64,000 nucleotides of DNA from an uncultured Eubacteriales bacterium. Its GTDB lineage: Bacteria > Bacillota > Clostridia > Saccharofermentanales > Saccharofermentanaceae. How positions within the stretch are numbered: the stretch's first letter is position 1; every line of letters begins with the position of its first letter. Shown piece after piece: positions 51,418-58,271 of the stretch. The position numbers and the translations under genes are program-made. The stretch lies in contig OMWK01000008.1 in assembly GCA_900314745.1 (NCBI GenBank), forward strand, positions 147,795 to 211,794. The letters are read 5' to 3'. The notes beneath the pieces are model-generated. The model had not been told where the DNA came from, searched no databases, and was given only the letters and a program-made list of their open reading frames with translations.

Positions 51418-51449
51418 AAAGGCCGTCCGAGTAGACGACCTTTATTATT
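51418..51449 (+). terminator. terminator after the EamA gene
   Basis: AAAGGCCGTC / GACGACCTTT (one mismatch) with loop CGAGTA, followed by a T-rich stretch ATTATTC. Confidence 0.65.
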
Positions 51450-51538
51450 CTTAATCTTTGATCATACACTCAGCTGATTCAATTAATGAAACACTAGTAT
51501 GAACATTGATGTTATAATCATTCTATCGGAGGTCAATT

Positions 51539-51668
51539 ATGTCGAACGAACTCGCTTTAGCTAATGCAATAGCATCGGTGGAGATGGAGTCGGCAGTATT
51601 CTGATAATGAGCTTACTTGGGCTGAGTTCCTTGCAAAAGCACTTGAGATAGTTAATAAGCAGGAATAA
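51539..51668 (+). pseudogene. VbhA-like Fic antitoxin, frameshifted
   Basis: ATG 51539 follows TATAAT (51513-51518) and TCGGAGGT. It encodes SNELALANAIASVEMES and then stops; ASVEMES is the inhibitory [ST]xxxE[GN] alpha-helix region of Fic antitoxins (AAT-type). In the +1 frame the expected remainder continues (QYSDNELTWAEFLAKALEIV NKQE split by one frameshift near 51597) and ends overlapping the Fic ATG (TAATG). A one-base change therefore breaks the antitoxin. Confidence 0.6.
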
Positions 51669-52255
51669 TGGGCTATAGTATTGATCCTATAACAGATGAT
51701 TGTTATGAAGGTACAACTTGTCTGATTAACAAGTTTGGTATTACAGATGAGATAAAGCTTTCACAACTTGAAACTATGATCACTACTGCGAAGTGCAAGG
51801 CGCTTGAAGTAACGCCTATTGATGGTGATTTTAGTTTTAACCACTATAAGTCTATTCATAAATACATCTTCGAGGATTTGTATGATTGGGCTGGTCAGAT
51901 TAGGACTGTAGCGATTTCTAAAAAAGGCACCAATTTTGCTATGCCTGATACGATTAATTCACTTGCCCAAAGCATATTTAGCGGTTTGCAGAAAGAGAAC
52001 TGTTATGTCGGATATGATCGTGAACAGTTTATTCGTTCAATCGTTGACCTGTATTGTAAGATTAATATGCTTCATCCCTTCAGGGAAGGAAACGGAAGAA
52101 CTCAAAGAGTCTTCCTGACACAGCTTATACGCCATGCCGGGTATGGCATTAATTTCTCAACTATAGATACAGATGAGTTAATGATTGCAACTATTCAGTC
52201 AGCAAATGGAGTAACTGACTATTTGTATTCGTTGTTTAGAGAATGCATTGATTAA
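51668..52255 (+). CDS. Fic-domain adenylyltransferase toxin
   Basis: 195 residues. The Fic catalytic motif HPFREGNGRTQR spans 136-147, complete with His136, Asn and the terminal Arg; the flap and DWAGQIRTV motif lie before it. Such proteins AMP-ylate targets such as gyrase and are held by a small antitoxin. The antitoxin gene here is frameshifted while the toxin frame is intact. Its start overlaps the antitoxin stop by 1 bp. Confidence 0.93.
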   Translation: MGYSIDPITDDCYEGTTCLINKFGITDEIKLSQLETMITTAKCKALEVTPIDGDFSFNHYKSIHKYIFEDLYDWAGQIRTVAISKKGTNFAMPDTINSLAQSIFSGLQKENCYVGYDREQFIRSIVDLYCKINMLHPFREGNGRTQRVFLTQLIRHAGYGINFSTIDTDELMIATIQSANGVTDYLYSLFRECID

Positions 52256-52438
52256 GACCCTTCTCGCCTTGGTAAAGAAATGCCCAATGGTGTTGAGCCC
52301 CATTTGACTTTTGTAAAGTATCCACATGAAAAAACATATAAATACGCTGGTGTGTATGCTCGTGTTCGACGAGACAAAGAACTTGGATGGGTATACGAGA
52401 GACTTGCTGAAGATATCTATACAAAGGACTATCTGTAA
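52256..52438 (+). pseudogene. C-terminal gene fragment after fic
   Basis: Open frame in phase with the fic stop, with no start: PSRLGKEMPNGVEPHLTF, VKYPHEKTYKYAGVYARVRR, ELGWVYERLAEDIYTKDYL then TAA. The composition looks like a real protein C-terminus. The family is not recognised. It was probably a neighbouring gene truncated by rearrangement. Confidence 0.4.
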
Positions 52439-52884
52439 CATGATTTCCTGCCATAGAGAAAAGGTCTTGAAAAGTTGACCTCTAAAGCATGTATTTCATT
52501 CGCCAACACTAAAGTACATGCGAATAGCAATCAACCGGTTACGCCATTTTTGACACCACACCAACATGGTCTTGATTGGTTTTGAATGGGCTTGTGAATG
52601 GAAAATACAAAAAGGCTGAGAAGTACTGCAATTACAATCGTTCTTGGCCGTTCCTGAATGGGTTTACGGCTGTTCTCAAAGGCGCTCTCCCGACACTCAA
52701 AATCATAAGTTGATATAACTCATCATAATCGTGATTATGAGGGGCATAAGGTGATTCTGTGTGCTAGTTTGTACCAATAGTGTGCCAATTCATAGATATC
52801 GGTTTGAATGATATGTAGTACAGATGCATCCCTTTTACATTTTCTGCTACAATACCCCCATACCACCCACGGGGGATAGACACT
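52439..52884. other. 446-bp gap without a gene
   Basis: No credible ORF. It includes the perfect palindrome TCATAATC-GT-GATTATGA (52723-52740), and a TACAAT (about 52847-52852) that probably serves the next lipoprotein. I see no tRNA or attachment site with certainty. Confidence 0.5.
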
Positions 52885-53331
52885 ATGCACACCACAACTA
52901 GAACACACAGAACATTTAAGAACTCCATCATCAGAGCACTCGCGATCGCGGCGTTGGTAACTGTCAGCCTCGGCACACTCGCCGCATGCAGCGACGCCGC
53001 GGAGACGCAGTCGGAAGCGACAGGCAACGCAGACATCACATCTAACTGGCGCTACGTGAGCGTGACGTCGGATGAGGGGGAGACGATCATGAATGAGGGG
53101 CTTGATGCGCTGCCTGAGGATGAGACCCCGTACTTCATCTGCGACGGCACTGAGTTCCAGCTGCGCGTTTATGAGGACCACGTCGGCACGGGCACCGTTA
53201 CCGCGAACGAGGACGACACATACACGCTCGATCTTAACAACAGCGACACGGACGTGACCGCGATCATCGAGGGTAACACGCTCAATCTCGTTTTCCCTTC
53301 GGGAAGGATGCTGACATTCGAAGCAGAGTAA
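52885..53331 (+). CDS. small lipoprotein
   Basis: 148 residues. A basic N-terminus, membrane segment and lipobox LGTLAAC with the lipidated Cys at about 35. The mature domain (GNADITSNWRYVSVTSDEGE, YFICDGTEFQLRVYEDHVG, ..YTLDLNNSDTDVTAIIEGNTL) is small and beta-rich, like lipocalin-type extracytoplasmic domains (META/DUF-like). GC returns to core values. Function unknown. A hairpin terminator follows. Confidence 0.8.
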   Translation: MHTTTRTHRTFKNSIIRALAIAALVTVSLGTLAACSDAAETQSEATGNADITSNWRYVSVTSDEGETIMNEGLDALPEDETPYFICDGTEFQLRVYEDHVGTGTVTANEDDTYTLDLNNSDTDVTAIIEGNTLNLVFPSGRMLTFEAE

Positions 53332-53384
53332 GGGCTCCCGCAAAACTTTTACACACTTTTCATTACTTTCGCGACACAGTAAGT

Positions 53385-53419
53385 AAGGTCTGTTGCTTAG
53401 GCGGCAGACCTTTGTTTTG
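53385..53419 (+). terminator. terminator after the small lipoprotein gene
   Basis: The 12-bp stem AAGGTCTGTTGC / GCGGCAGACCTT (two G-U) with loop TTAG, followed by TGTTTTG. Confidence 0.75.
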
Positions 53420-53525
53420 TGTGCCTTGGTTTGCTCCGTTCAGACGCAGATGAGTCGGGCACGCACAGGAAGAATCGTTTTCGCAGAGGGTTGGTCTTAA
53501 CCTCCTCTCCAACCAATTCTCGCCA

Positions 53526-53549
53526 GGGGTCCCTTCGGGGATCCCTTTT
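53526..53549 (+). terminator. second hairpin upstream of tautomerase gene 2
   Basis: GGGGTCCC-TTCG-GGGATCCC followed by TTTT, a UUCG-loop terminator 25 bp before the TACAAT of the next gene. Confidence 0.65.
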
Positions 53550-53605
53550 CATTTACGCGACGTGTTTGCTACAATAGCCACAAATGTAAAAGGAGGATTC
53601 CCCCC

Positions 53606-53836
53606 ATGCCGCACGTAGAGATCAAATGCTATCCGGGAAGATCAGAAGAGGTTAAGAAGGCTTGCGCCGAGAAGGTGGCAGCGGATGTCGCCGAGACACT
53701 CGGCTGCCCCGCGACTGCCGTGTCGGTTTCCATCAAGGAGATTCCTCAGGAAGACTGGAAGGACAAGGTGTTTAACGGACAGATCATGGCCGACAAAGAC
53801 TCCCTCTACATCGAGCCCGGATATACCTGCGATTAA
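53606..53836 (+). CDS. 4-oxalocrotonate tautomerase-family protein, copy 2
   Basis: 76 residues. Pro2 catalytic. AAAGGAGGA ribosome site, TACAAT at about 53570-53575. Near-identical to copy 1 at 48291 (differences include RSEEVKKACAEKV for RTEEVKRACAERV and an FNG for YDG). Duplication probably predates or accompanied the arrival of the intervening patchwork. Confidence 0.9.
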   Translation: MPHVEIKCYPGRSEEVKKACAEKVAADVAETLGCPATAVSVSIKEIPQEDWKDKVFNGQIMADKDSLYIEPGYTCD

Positions 53837-53882
53837 GATCATAAAGCCTGTCAGGTAAAACCTCGACCGGCTTTATTTATGC

Positions 53883-53911
53883 TCGACATGTACACGCGAC
53901 GCGGGTAGTAT
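53883..53911 (+). promoter_or_regulatory. promoter of the HigA-like gene
   Basis: TCGACA (53883-53888) and TAGTAT (53906-53911) are 17 bp apart; the start point falls on the ATG at 53918, so the mRNA would be leaderless. Confidence 0.55.
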
Positions 53912-53917
53912 ATGTGT

Positions 53918-54217
53918 ATGAGTAAAACTATCAGAACAAGTATGAGTGAGATCCTTATCGAAGAATTTATGGAGCCGTTGGGTTTGTCGGCTTATAAGCT
54001 TGCGCAGGAAATACATGTTCCTACGTCAAGAATTCAGGATATACTGCATGACAGAAGGAAGATCACACCTGATACGTCCTTGAGGCTTGCTAAGTTTTTC
54101 GGAGTGTCCGACAGATATTTTCTTGATATACAGAATGATATAGAGCTCCGTGAGCTTAAGAAGTCGATGAAGGCAGAGATCCGATCCATTAGATCTTATG
54201 AAGAAATCGCTCAGTAA
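53918..54217 (+). CDS. HigA-family XRE antitoxin-like regulator, no HigB partner
   Basis: 99 residues from ATG 53918 (ATG 53912 gives two more). The helix-turn-helix (MEPLGLSAYKLAQEIHVPTSRIQDILHDRRKITPDTSLRLAKFFG) is the HigA/VapI type, with YFLDIQNDIELRE following. HigB-type toxin genes normally lie immediately upstream, but the space to the tautomerase gene is only 75 bp, so it is an orphan. It may have become a host regulator. The nitroreductase gene follows after 12 bp. Confidence 0.85.
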   Translation: MSKTIRTSMSEILIEEFMEPLGLSAYKLAQEIHVPTSRIQDILHDRRKITPDTSLRLAKFFGVSDRYFLDIQNDIELRELKKSMKAEIRSIRSYEEIAQ

Positions 54218-54229
54218 GGAGGCCCCAGC

Positions 54230-54757
54230 ATGAACGAAGTTATCAAGGCACTTAAAGAGAGAAGAAGTATCCGTAAGTTTAAGCCCGAGCTGCCTTCCAG
54301 GGCGGACCTCGAGCAGATCATTGACGCGGGTCTTTATGCTGCGAGCGGCATGGGCAAGCAGTCGGACATCGTGATCGCGGTGACAGACAAGACTTTGAGA
54401 GACAAGATCTCTGACGATAACCGGAAGATCCTGGGTGCAGATGAGGGCTTCGATCCTTTCTACGGCGCGCCTGCCATACTGCTGGTGCTCGCGGATAAGT
54501 CGGTCGCTACGCACATCTACGACGGCTCGCTTATGCTCGGCAATCTCATGAACGCTGCGCACTCGCTCGGCCTCGGCAGCATATGGATCCACCGCTGCAG
54601 GGAGGAGTTTGAGCAAGAAGACTACTCGAGAATGCTCGCAGACCTCGGAATAGAAGGTGACTACGAAGGTATCGGACACCTGGCTGTCGGTTACGTTGAC
54701 GGCGATGCACCCGCGCCTGCACCCCGCCGCGACGGTAGGGTATACTGGTGTGAGTAA
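54230..54757 (+). CDS. nitroreductase-family FMN oxidoreductase
   Basis: 175 residues. The FMN-binding N-terminal motif ALKERRSIRKFKPE, ASGMGKQSD, and the C-terminal GIGHLAVGYVDGDAPAPAPRRDGRVYW fit the family; AHSLGLGSIWIHRCREEF is the central helix. Uses NAD(P)H to reduce nitro or quinone-type compounds; native substrate unknown. AAGGAGG upstream of the ATG. Probably co-transcribed with the HigA-like gene. Confidence 0.92.
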   Translation: MNEVIKALKERRSIRKFKPELPSRADLEQIIDAGLYAASGMGKQSDIVIAVTDKTLRDKISDDNRKILGADEGFDPFYGAPAILLVLADKSVATHIYDGSLMLGNLMNAAHSLGLGSIWIHRCREEFEQEDYSRMLADLGIEGDYEGIGHLAVGYVDGDAPAPAPRRDGRVYWCE

Positions 54758-54775
54758 GTAAAAGGAGAGACACGC

Positions 54776-55180
54776 ATGCAATTAACACCCGAACGTAAAG
54801 CAGAAATAGAGCAGAACCTCATCGAGAACGAGCTTATGAGGCAGGGGGATGAGATCATCCACAGCGAGAACGGCGATTACTGGGAGAAGTTTCTTTGCTT
54901 CTACATGCAGACAAGGGGATGCTACTACTGCACCAAGGAAGCACTCGTCTTTGTCGGAGGCTTCGCGGGCTCCACTTTCTGGTCCGTGCGCTACAGCGAC
55001 ATCAAGAAGTATGAGAAGTGTGCGGTGGGGCCTCTCATTCCGATCATTCCGACGGGCGTACGCATAACGTTCTACGATGAGAAGAAGGGGAAGGATCGAA
55101 AGTACAAGATGTCGGTCCTCGGCCGCGCCAAGTGGTTGGAGTTCTTCGACAAGACTATCCCGCAAAATCACGTGGATTAA
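54776..55180 (+). CDS. small protein with PH-like fold character, unknown
   Basis: 134 residues. A short N-terminal helix leads to beta-rich YYCTKEALVFVGGFAGSTFWSVRYSDI, KKYEKCAVGPLIPIIPTGVRITF and a final helix, resembling the PH/GRAM-like domain of DUF-type proteins. AAAGGAGAG lies before the ATG, 18 bp after the nitroreductase gene. No membrane segment. Function unknown. Confidence 0.65.
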   Translation: MQLTPERKAEIEQNLIENELMRQGDEIIHSENGDYWEKFLCFYMQTRGCYYCTKEALVFVGGFAGSTFWSVRYSDIKKYEKCAVGPLIPIIPTGVRITFYDEKKGKDRKYKMSVLGRAKWLEFFDKTIPQNHVD

Positions 55181-55214
55181 TTAAGCAAATAAAAACGGAT
55201 AAGAGGACAGAGCA

Positions 55215-55970
55215 ATGAGTGAGAAGATAGTTCAGACAGCAGGAAGAGAGCAGCTTGGTGAATTCGCGCCGATGTTCGCGCATCTTAATGATGATGTGCT
55301 TTTCGGTGAGGTGTGGAACGCGGAGGCGGTAGACGTGAAGACAAAGTGCATCATCACCGTCGTCTCTCTTATGGCGTCCGGCATCACGGATTCGTCGCTG
55401 ACATATCACCTTCAGAATGCGAAAGCGCACGGCGTTACCAAAGAAGAGATCGCAGCCATCATAACGCACGCCACAATGTATGTGGGCTGGCCCAAGGGGT
55501 GGGCGGTGTTCCGTCAGGCCATGGGTGTCTGGAACGAGGAAGCTCCCGCCACAAGCGACAAGGAGAAGTACCAGAACACGATCTTTTTCCCGGTAGGCGA
55601 GGCGAACCCTTACGGGGAGTTCTTCGTCGGCCAGAGCTACCTTGCTCCCATAACAACAGAACAGGTGCCCGTGTATAACGTTACTTTCGAGCCCGGCTGC
55701 AGAAACAACTGGCACATCCACCACGCTCGAAAAGGCGGCGGCCAGATGCTGATCTGCGTTGGAGGCAGAGGCTACTATCAGGAGTGGGGCAAGGAGCCGG
55801 TCGAGATGACGCCCGGCACAGTCGTAAACATCCCCGCTGAAGTAAAGCACTGGCACGGAGCCGCCCCGGACTCCTGGTTCTCGCATCTTGCACTCGAGAT
55901 ACCGGGTGAAGAGTCCGGCACCGAGTGGCTCGAAGCCGTGTCGGATGAGGAGTATGGGGTGTATAAGTGA
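55215..55970 (+). CDS. carboxymuconolactone decarboxylase-cupin fusion
   Basis: 251 residues. Residues 1-105 are CMD-like (WNAEAVDVKTKCIITVVSLM, HLQNAKAHGVTKEEIAAIITHATMYVGWPKGW); this form has no CxxC thiol pair, unlike AhpD. Residues about 130-235 are a cupin with metal-binding histidines (CRNNWHIHHARKGGGQML and KHWHGAAPDSWFSHLALEI). A common Clostridia fusion, probably acting on small carbonyl or peroxide compounds; substrate inferred. Array 4 begins 14 bp after the stop. Confidence 0.92.
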   Translation: MSEKIVQTAGREQLGEFAPMFAHLNDDVLFGEVWNAEAVDVKTKCIITVVSLMASGITDSSLTYHLQNAKAHGVTKEEIAAIITHATMYVGWPKGWAVFRQAMGVWNEEAPATSDKEKYQNTIFFPVGEANPYGEFFVGQSYLAPITTEQVPVYNVTFEPGCRNNWHIHHARKGGGQMLICVGGRGYYQEWGKEPVEMTPGTVVNIPAEVKHWHGAAPDSWFSHLALEIPGEESGTEWLEAVSDEEYGVYK

Positions 55971-55983
55971 TGGCTGGTGCAGA

Positions 55984-56176
55984 TTGGAACAGATTGTCAG
56001 CTTATATACTTTATGTTCCAAAAATCAGGTGCAGATTGGAACATAAACCATTGATTCACGGTTTACGTTCGAAGATAGCTTAATTATTGGAACATAAGTG
56101 AGAATAGTATGTATTAAGTTCAAAAAGACAATCTGATTTTGGAACATAATCTGACCTGCGGATAGAAATGTTCCAA
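55984..56176. repeat. array 4: eight alternating inverted copies of TTGGAACATAAA at 26-bp steps
   Basis: The 12-mer TTGGAACATAAw starts at 55984, 56036, 56087 and 56139 on the plus strand and alternates with its reverse complement starting at 56010, 56062, 56113 and 56165. Steps are 26 bp except one of 25. Copies 4 and 6 are degraded (ACGTTCGAA, AAGTTCAAA). The flank GGTGCAGATTGGAACA is repeated 52-53 bp apart in the first and third copies. The array is 193 bp, again eight units, with a motif different from arrays 1 and 2. Confidence 0.88.
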
Positions 56177-56253
56177 GCCGGCATTTACTAATTACATTCA
56201 AATAAACCGAAGACGATTCAGAGCCGGAGTTTGACCGGCAGGAACAGGTGAGC

Positions 56254-56661
56254 ATGCGTTTTGATATGGAGCATCACTTAAGATGTTATCGGGGACTTCT
56301 TGTGGGAGTATCGTGTCTCCTTCTGATCCCCGTTGGAATAGTGACAGCATATAACGGCATTAGCGAAGGCATGGGACTTCTGTTCTTCTTTCTGCTGTTT
56401 CCTGTGACTCCGCTTGTTATCTTCGTGCTGAACAGGATCTCCACCGTGAAGAAGGCCTTTGCTTCTGAAGTTCAATCCGGGAGACTGCACGGCTTAAACA
56501 GACGTGAGCCAAGAAGTACGCTTTTCTCAGACAGCGGTGAGATGTATCACATATGCGGCTTCTATAATTTCCATCCGATGTATAAGGTCCCGTGCAGGTT
56601 TGTGAATTATAAGAGATCTGCATGGGTAGTGGAGGTTGATGATTCCAAGAAGCGGAAGTGA
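56254..56661 (+). CDS. small two-segment membrane protein
   Basis: 135 residues from ATG 56254; GTG 56248 is an alternative. Two adjacent hydrophobic segments (YRGLLVGVSCLLLIPVGIVTA and MGLLFFFLLFPVTPLVIFVL), then a cytoplasmic region of about 70 residues (RREPRSTLFSDSGEMYHICG). I do not recognise the family. The HicB gene ends 4 bp away in convergent orientation. Confidence 0.65.
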   Translation: MRFDMEHHLRCYRGLLVGVSCLLLIPVGIVTAYNGISEGMGLLFFFLLFPVTPLVIFVLNRISTVKKAFASEVQSGRLHGLNRREPRSTLFSDSGEMYHICGFYNFHPMYKVPCRFVNYKRSAWVVEVDDSKKRK

Positions 56662-56662
56662 T

Positions 56663-56677
56663 GTGTCAGTTGATCAT
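56663..56677 (+). repeat. direct repeat, left copy, GTGTCAGTTGATCAT
   Basis: 15 bp identical to 57317-57331, followed in both places by GCGGCG a few bases on. The left copy includes the last codons of hicB, so the right copy may be the tail of a lost second hicB. Confidence 0.6.
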
Positions 56678-57025
56678 TGCACTGATAGCGGCGTTCTGAC
56701 TGACAACAGCATTGTTTATGTATTGGTTCAGGCTGATCCCTTCCATTTGAGCCAGGTGTGCAGCCTGCATATGCACATACGGAGCAAGTCTTAAAGTCAT
56801 CTTGCCGCTATAATCTTCAATTCGCTCGATCGGTATAGGGGGAATCGGAATTCCGGCCTGCTCCGCTGTTTCCAGCCAGGCGGCCTCATTCTCTTCCAAT
56901 TCCTTTATAGCTTCTTCCTGAAGGTCGCCTTGTCCCACACATCCCTTAAGATAGCTGCTCTTGGCTATCCAAAAGACATGACCATCTATTTCTGTTTGAA
57001 AGACATTAAATGGATACTGAATCAT
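56666..57025 (-). CDS. hicB: HicB-family antitoxin
   Basis: 119 residues. N-terminal HicB domain (FQTEIDGHVFWIAKSSYLKGCVGQGDLQEEAIKELEENEAAWLE) followed by an RHH-type C-terminus (KMTLRLAPYVHMQAAHLAQMEGISLNQYINNAV). The AGGAGGAAT ribosome site precedes the ATG. Normally it neutralises HicA, whose gene lies upstream, but here hicA lacks its 5' part. It may act only as a repressor now. Confidence 0.88.
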   Translation of the reverse strand: MIQYPFNVFQTEIDGHVFWIAKSSYLKGCVGQGDLQEEAIKELEENEAAWLETAEQAGIPIPPIPIERIEDYSGKMTLRLAPYVHMQAAHLAQMEGISLNQYINNAVVSQNAAISAMIN

Positions 57026-57026
57026 A

Positions 57027-57191
57027 TTATTCCTCCTTCTGAGAATCTATCTCTGTAAAGAGTTCTTTCAGTTCGATGATGTAAGCTTCTTTTATGGTCT
57101 TGCCGTGACAAGGCAGCGGGATGACTCTACCGGTTGGTTTGTGCACGATTCTTATCTGATGATTGCCTCCGGTATAGTATCGTATGTGCCA
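57027..57191 (-). pseudogene. truncated HicA toxin remnant
   Basis: Upstream of hicB on the same strand the frame reads YYTGGNHQIRIVHKPTGRVI, then PLPCHGKTIKEAYIIELKELF and stops 1 bp before hicB. This is the HicA double-stranded RNA-binding core with the conserved GGNH/catalytic His, but an in-frame stop replaces the first about 25 residues and no start is available. 57192-57404 holds no gene: one 15-bp repeat and AT-rich sequence. Confidence 0.65.
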
Positions 57192-57316
57192 CTATAATGC
57201 AAGTGGGCTTATGTGTTACAAGTTAATTATCTGCTGCATTTTCTTGGAATATAACTACTAAATCTCGACATTATTCGACAAGAAACGACAAATAAACTTG
57301 GGCGCTGATGAGGTAG

Positions 57317-57331
57317 GTGTCAGTTGATCAT
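57317..57331 (+). repeat. direct repeat, right copy, GTGTCAGTTGATCAT
   Basis: Identical 15-mer to 56663-56677, at the other end of the hicB/hicA remnant segment. Confidence 0.6.
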
Positions 57332-57404
57332 GCTGTTATGACAGCGGCGGTGTATACTTTTTATATTCATCGCAGATGAAGATGAGAAATCAGGAGGATC
57401 GATC

Positions 57405-57755
57405 ATGATTCATGTTTATTGCTATTCCAGATGTTCTACATGTAAGAAAGCCCTTAAGTGGCTGGATGAGAATAAGGTCAAGTACGAGCTGATTGACATT
57501 AAGGAGAATCATCCTGATGAGAAGACGTTGAGGATTCTTCATAAGAAGAGCGGGCTGCCGCTTCGAAGATTCTTCAACACCAGCGGATTGATATATCGCG
57601 AGATGGAATTGTCTAAGAAACTTCCTGATATGAGCGAAGACGATATGTATAAGCTTCTCGCATCTGACGGCATGATAGTAAAGAGACCTTTGCTTGTGTC
57701 AGATGACAAAGTGTTCACAGGATTTAAGGAAGACGAGTGGAAGACAATTCTGTAA
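57405..57755 (+). CDS. ArsC/Spx-family thioredoxin-fold protein (YffB-like)
   Basis: 116 residues. CYSRCSTCKKALKWLDEN carries Cys10 and Cys13 (CxxC as in Spx and some ArsC relatives), followed by PLRRFFNTSG and the MIVKRPLLVSDDKVFTGFKEDEW block conserved in YffB/ArsC-like proteins. Either a thiol reductase or a Spx-like RNA polymerase regulator; arsenate genes are absent, so detoxification is unlikely. CAGGAGG precedes the ATG. Confidence 0.9.
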   Translation: MIHVYCYSRCSTCKKALKWLDENKVKYELIDIKENHPDEKTLRILHKKSGLPLRRFFNTSGLIYREMELSKKLPDMSEDDMYKLLASDGMIVKRPLLVSDDKVFTGFKEDEWKTIL

Positions 57756-57906
57756 GGCAGTTTATAACTTCATACTACCGGAACCCGAATCCCGGATTAT
57801 AAGGCCGCATAATCAACACTTTGTTGGCAGATTGTTTATTCTTTTGCCTTAATCATTCTGCGATAATTAGGCTAAGTTAAGAACGATAACGAAGGAGGGC
57901 AAAACC

Positions 57907-58134
57907 ATGATCGATAAAGATAAGAGAGAACTGAATGTAGAAGAACTCGAGAGCGCTAACGGCGGTCAGATATTTGGTAGTGAGATAGTTTCAGTAATGT
58001 CACCTGCTATGAGTAACCAGCCTCTGGTTAACAGACCTGAGGGTAAGCTCGATCTTCCGGGTGCCAACACCCTCGCCGAGAAGGAGATTCTTAAGAATCC
58101 CTTCGGTCAGAAGGCCGGAGAAGGGCTGACATAA
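57907..58134 (+). CDS. small peptide with double-glycine leader, possible bacteriocin or signal precursor
   Basis: 75 residues. The leader MIDKDKRELNVEELESANGG ends in a Gly19-Gly20 pair after an ELxxVxGG-like helix (LNVEELESA), as in class II bacteriocin and Nif11-type precursors exported by peptidase-containing ABC transporters. The 55-residue remainder (QIFGSEIVSVMSPAMSNQPL..) has no cysteine. No transporter or modifying enzyme is adjacent. AAGGAGGG lies before the ATG, and a strong terminator follows, so it is a single-gene transcript. Confidence 0.6.
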   Translation: MIDKDKRELNVEELESANGGQIFGSEIVSVMSPAMSNQPLVNRPEGKLDLPGANTLAEKEILKNPFGQKAGEGLT

Positions 58135-58158
58135 TAATCAGGCCATTCAAAGCCATTC

Positions 58159-58188
58159 GAAGTTCCGGGCAACCGGAACTTCTTTTTT
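58159..58188 (+). terminator. terminator after the double-glycine peptide
   Basis: The perfect 10-bp stem GAAGTTCCGG-GCAA-CCGGAACTTC followed by six T. Confidence 0.92.
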
Positions 58189-58271
58189 GTGACTAAACTC
58201 GGACGCAAATGACGAGAACGTGCTCTCGGTGCTGTATAATTGAAAGAAAAAAGAAACGGCAGGTAATCAAT

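Noticed and set aside
52723..52740. Attachment site at the palindrome
   Set aside because: A short perfect palindrome alone does not show integration; no duplicate of it is found at the other end of the patchwork.
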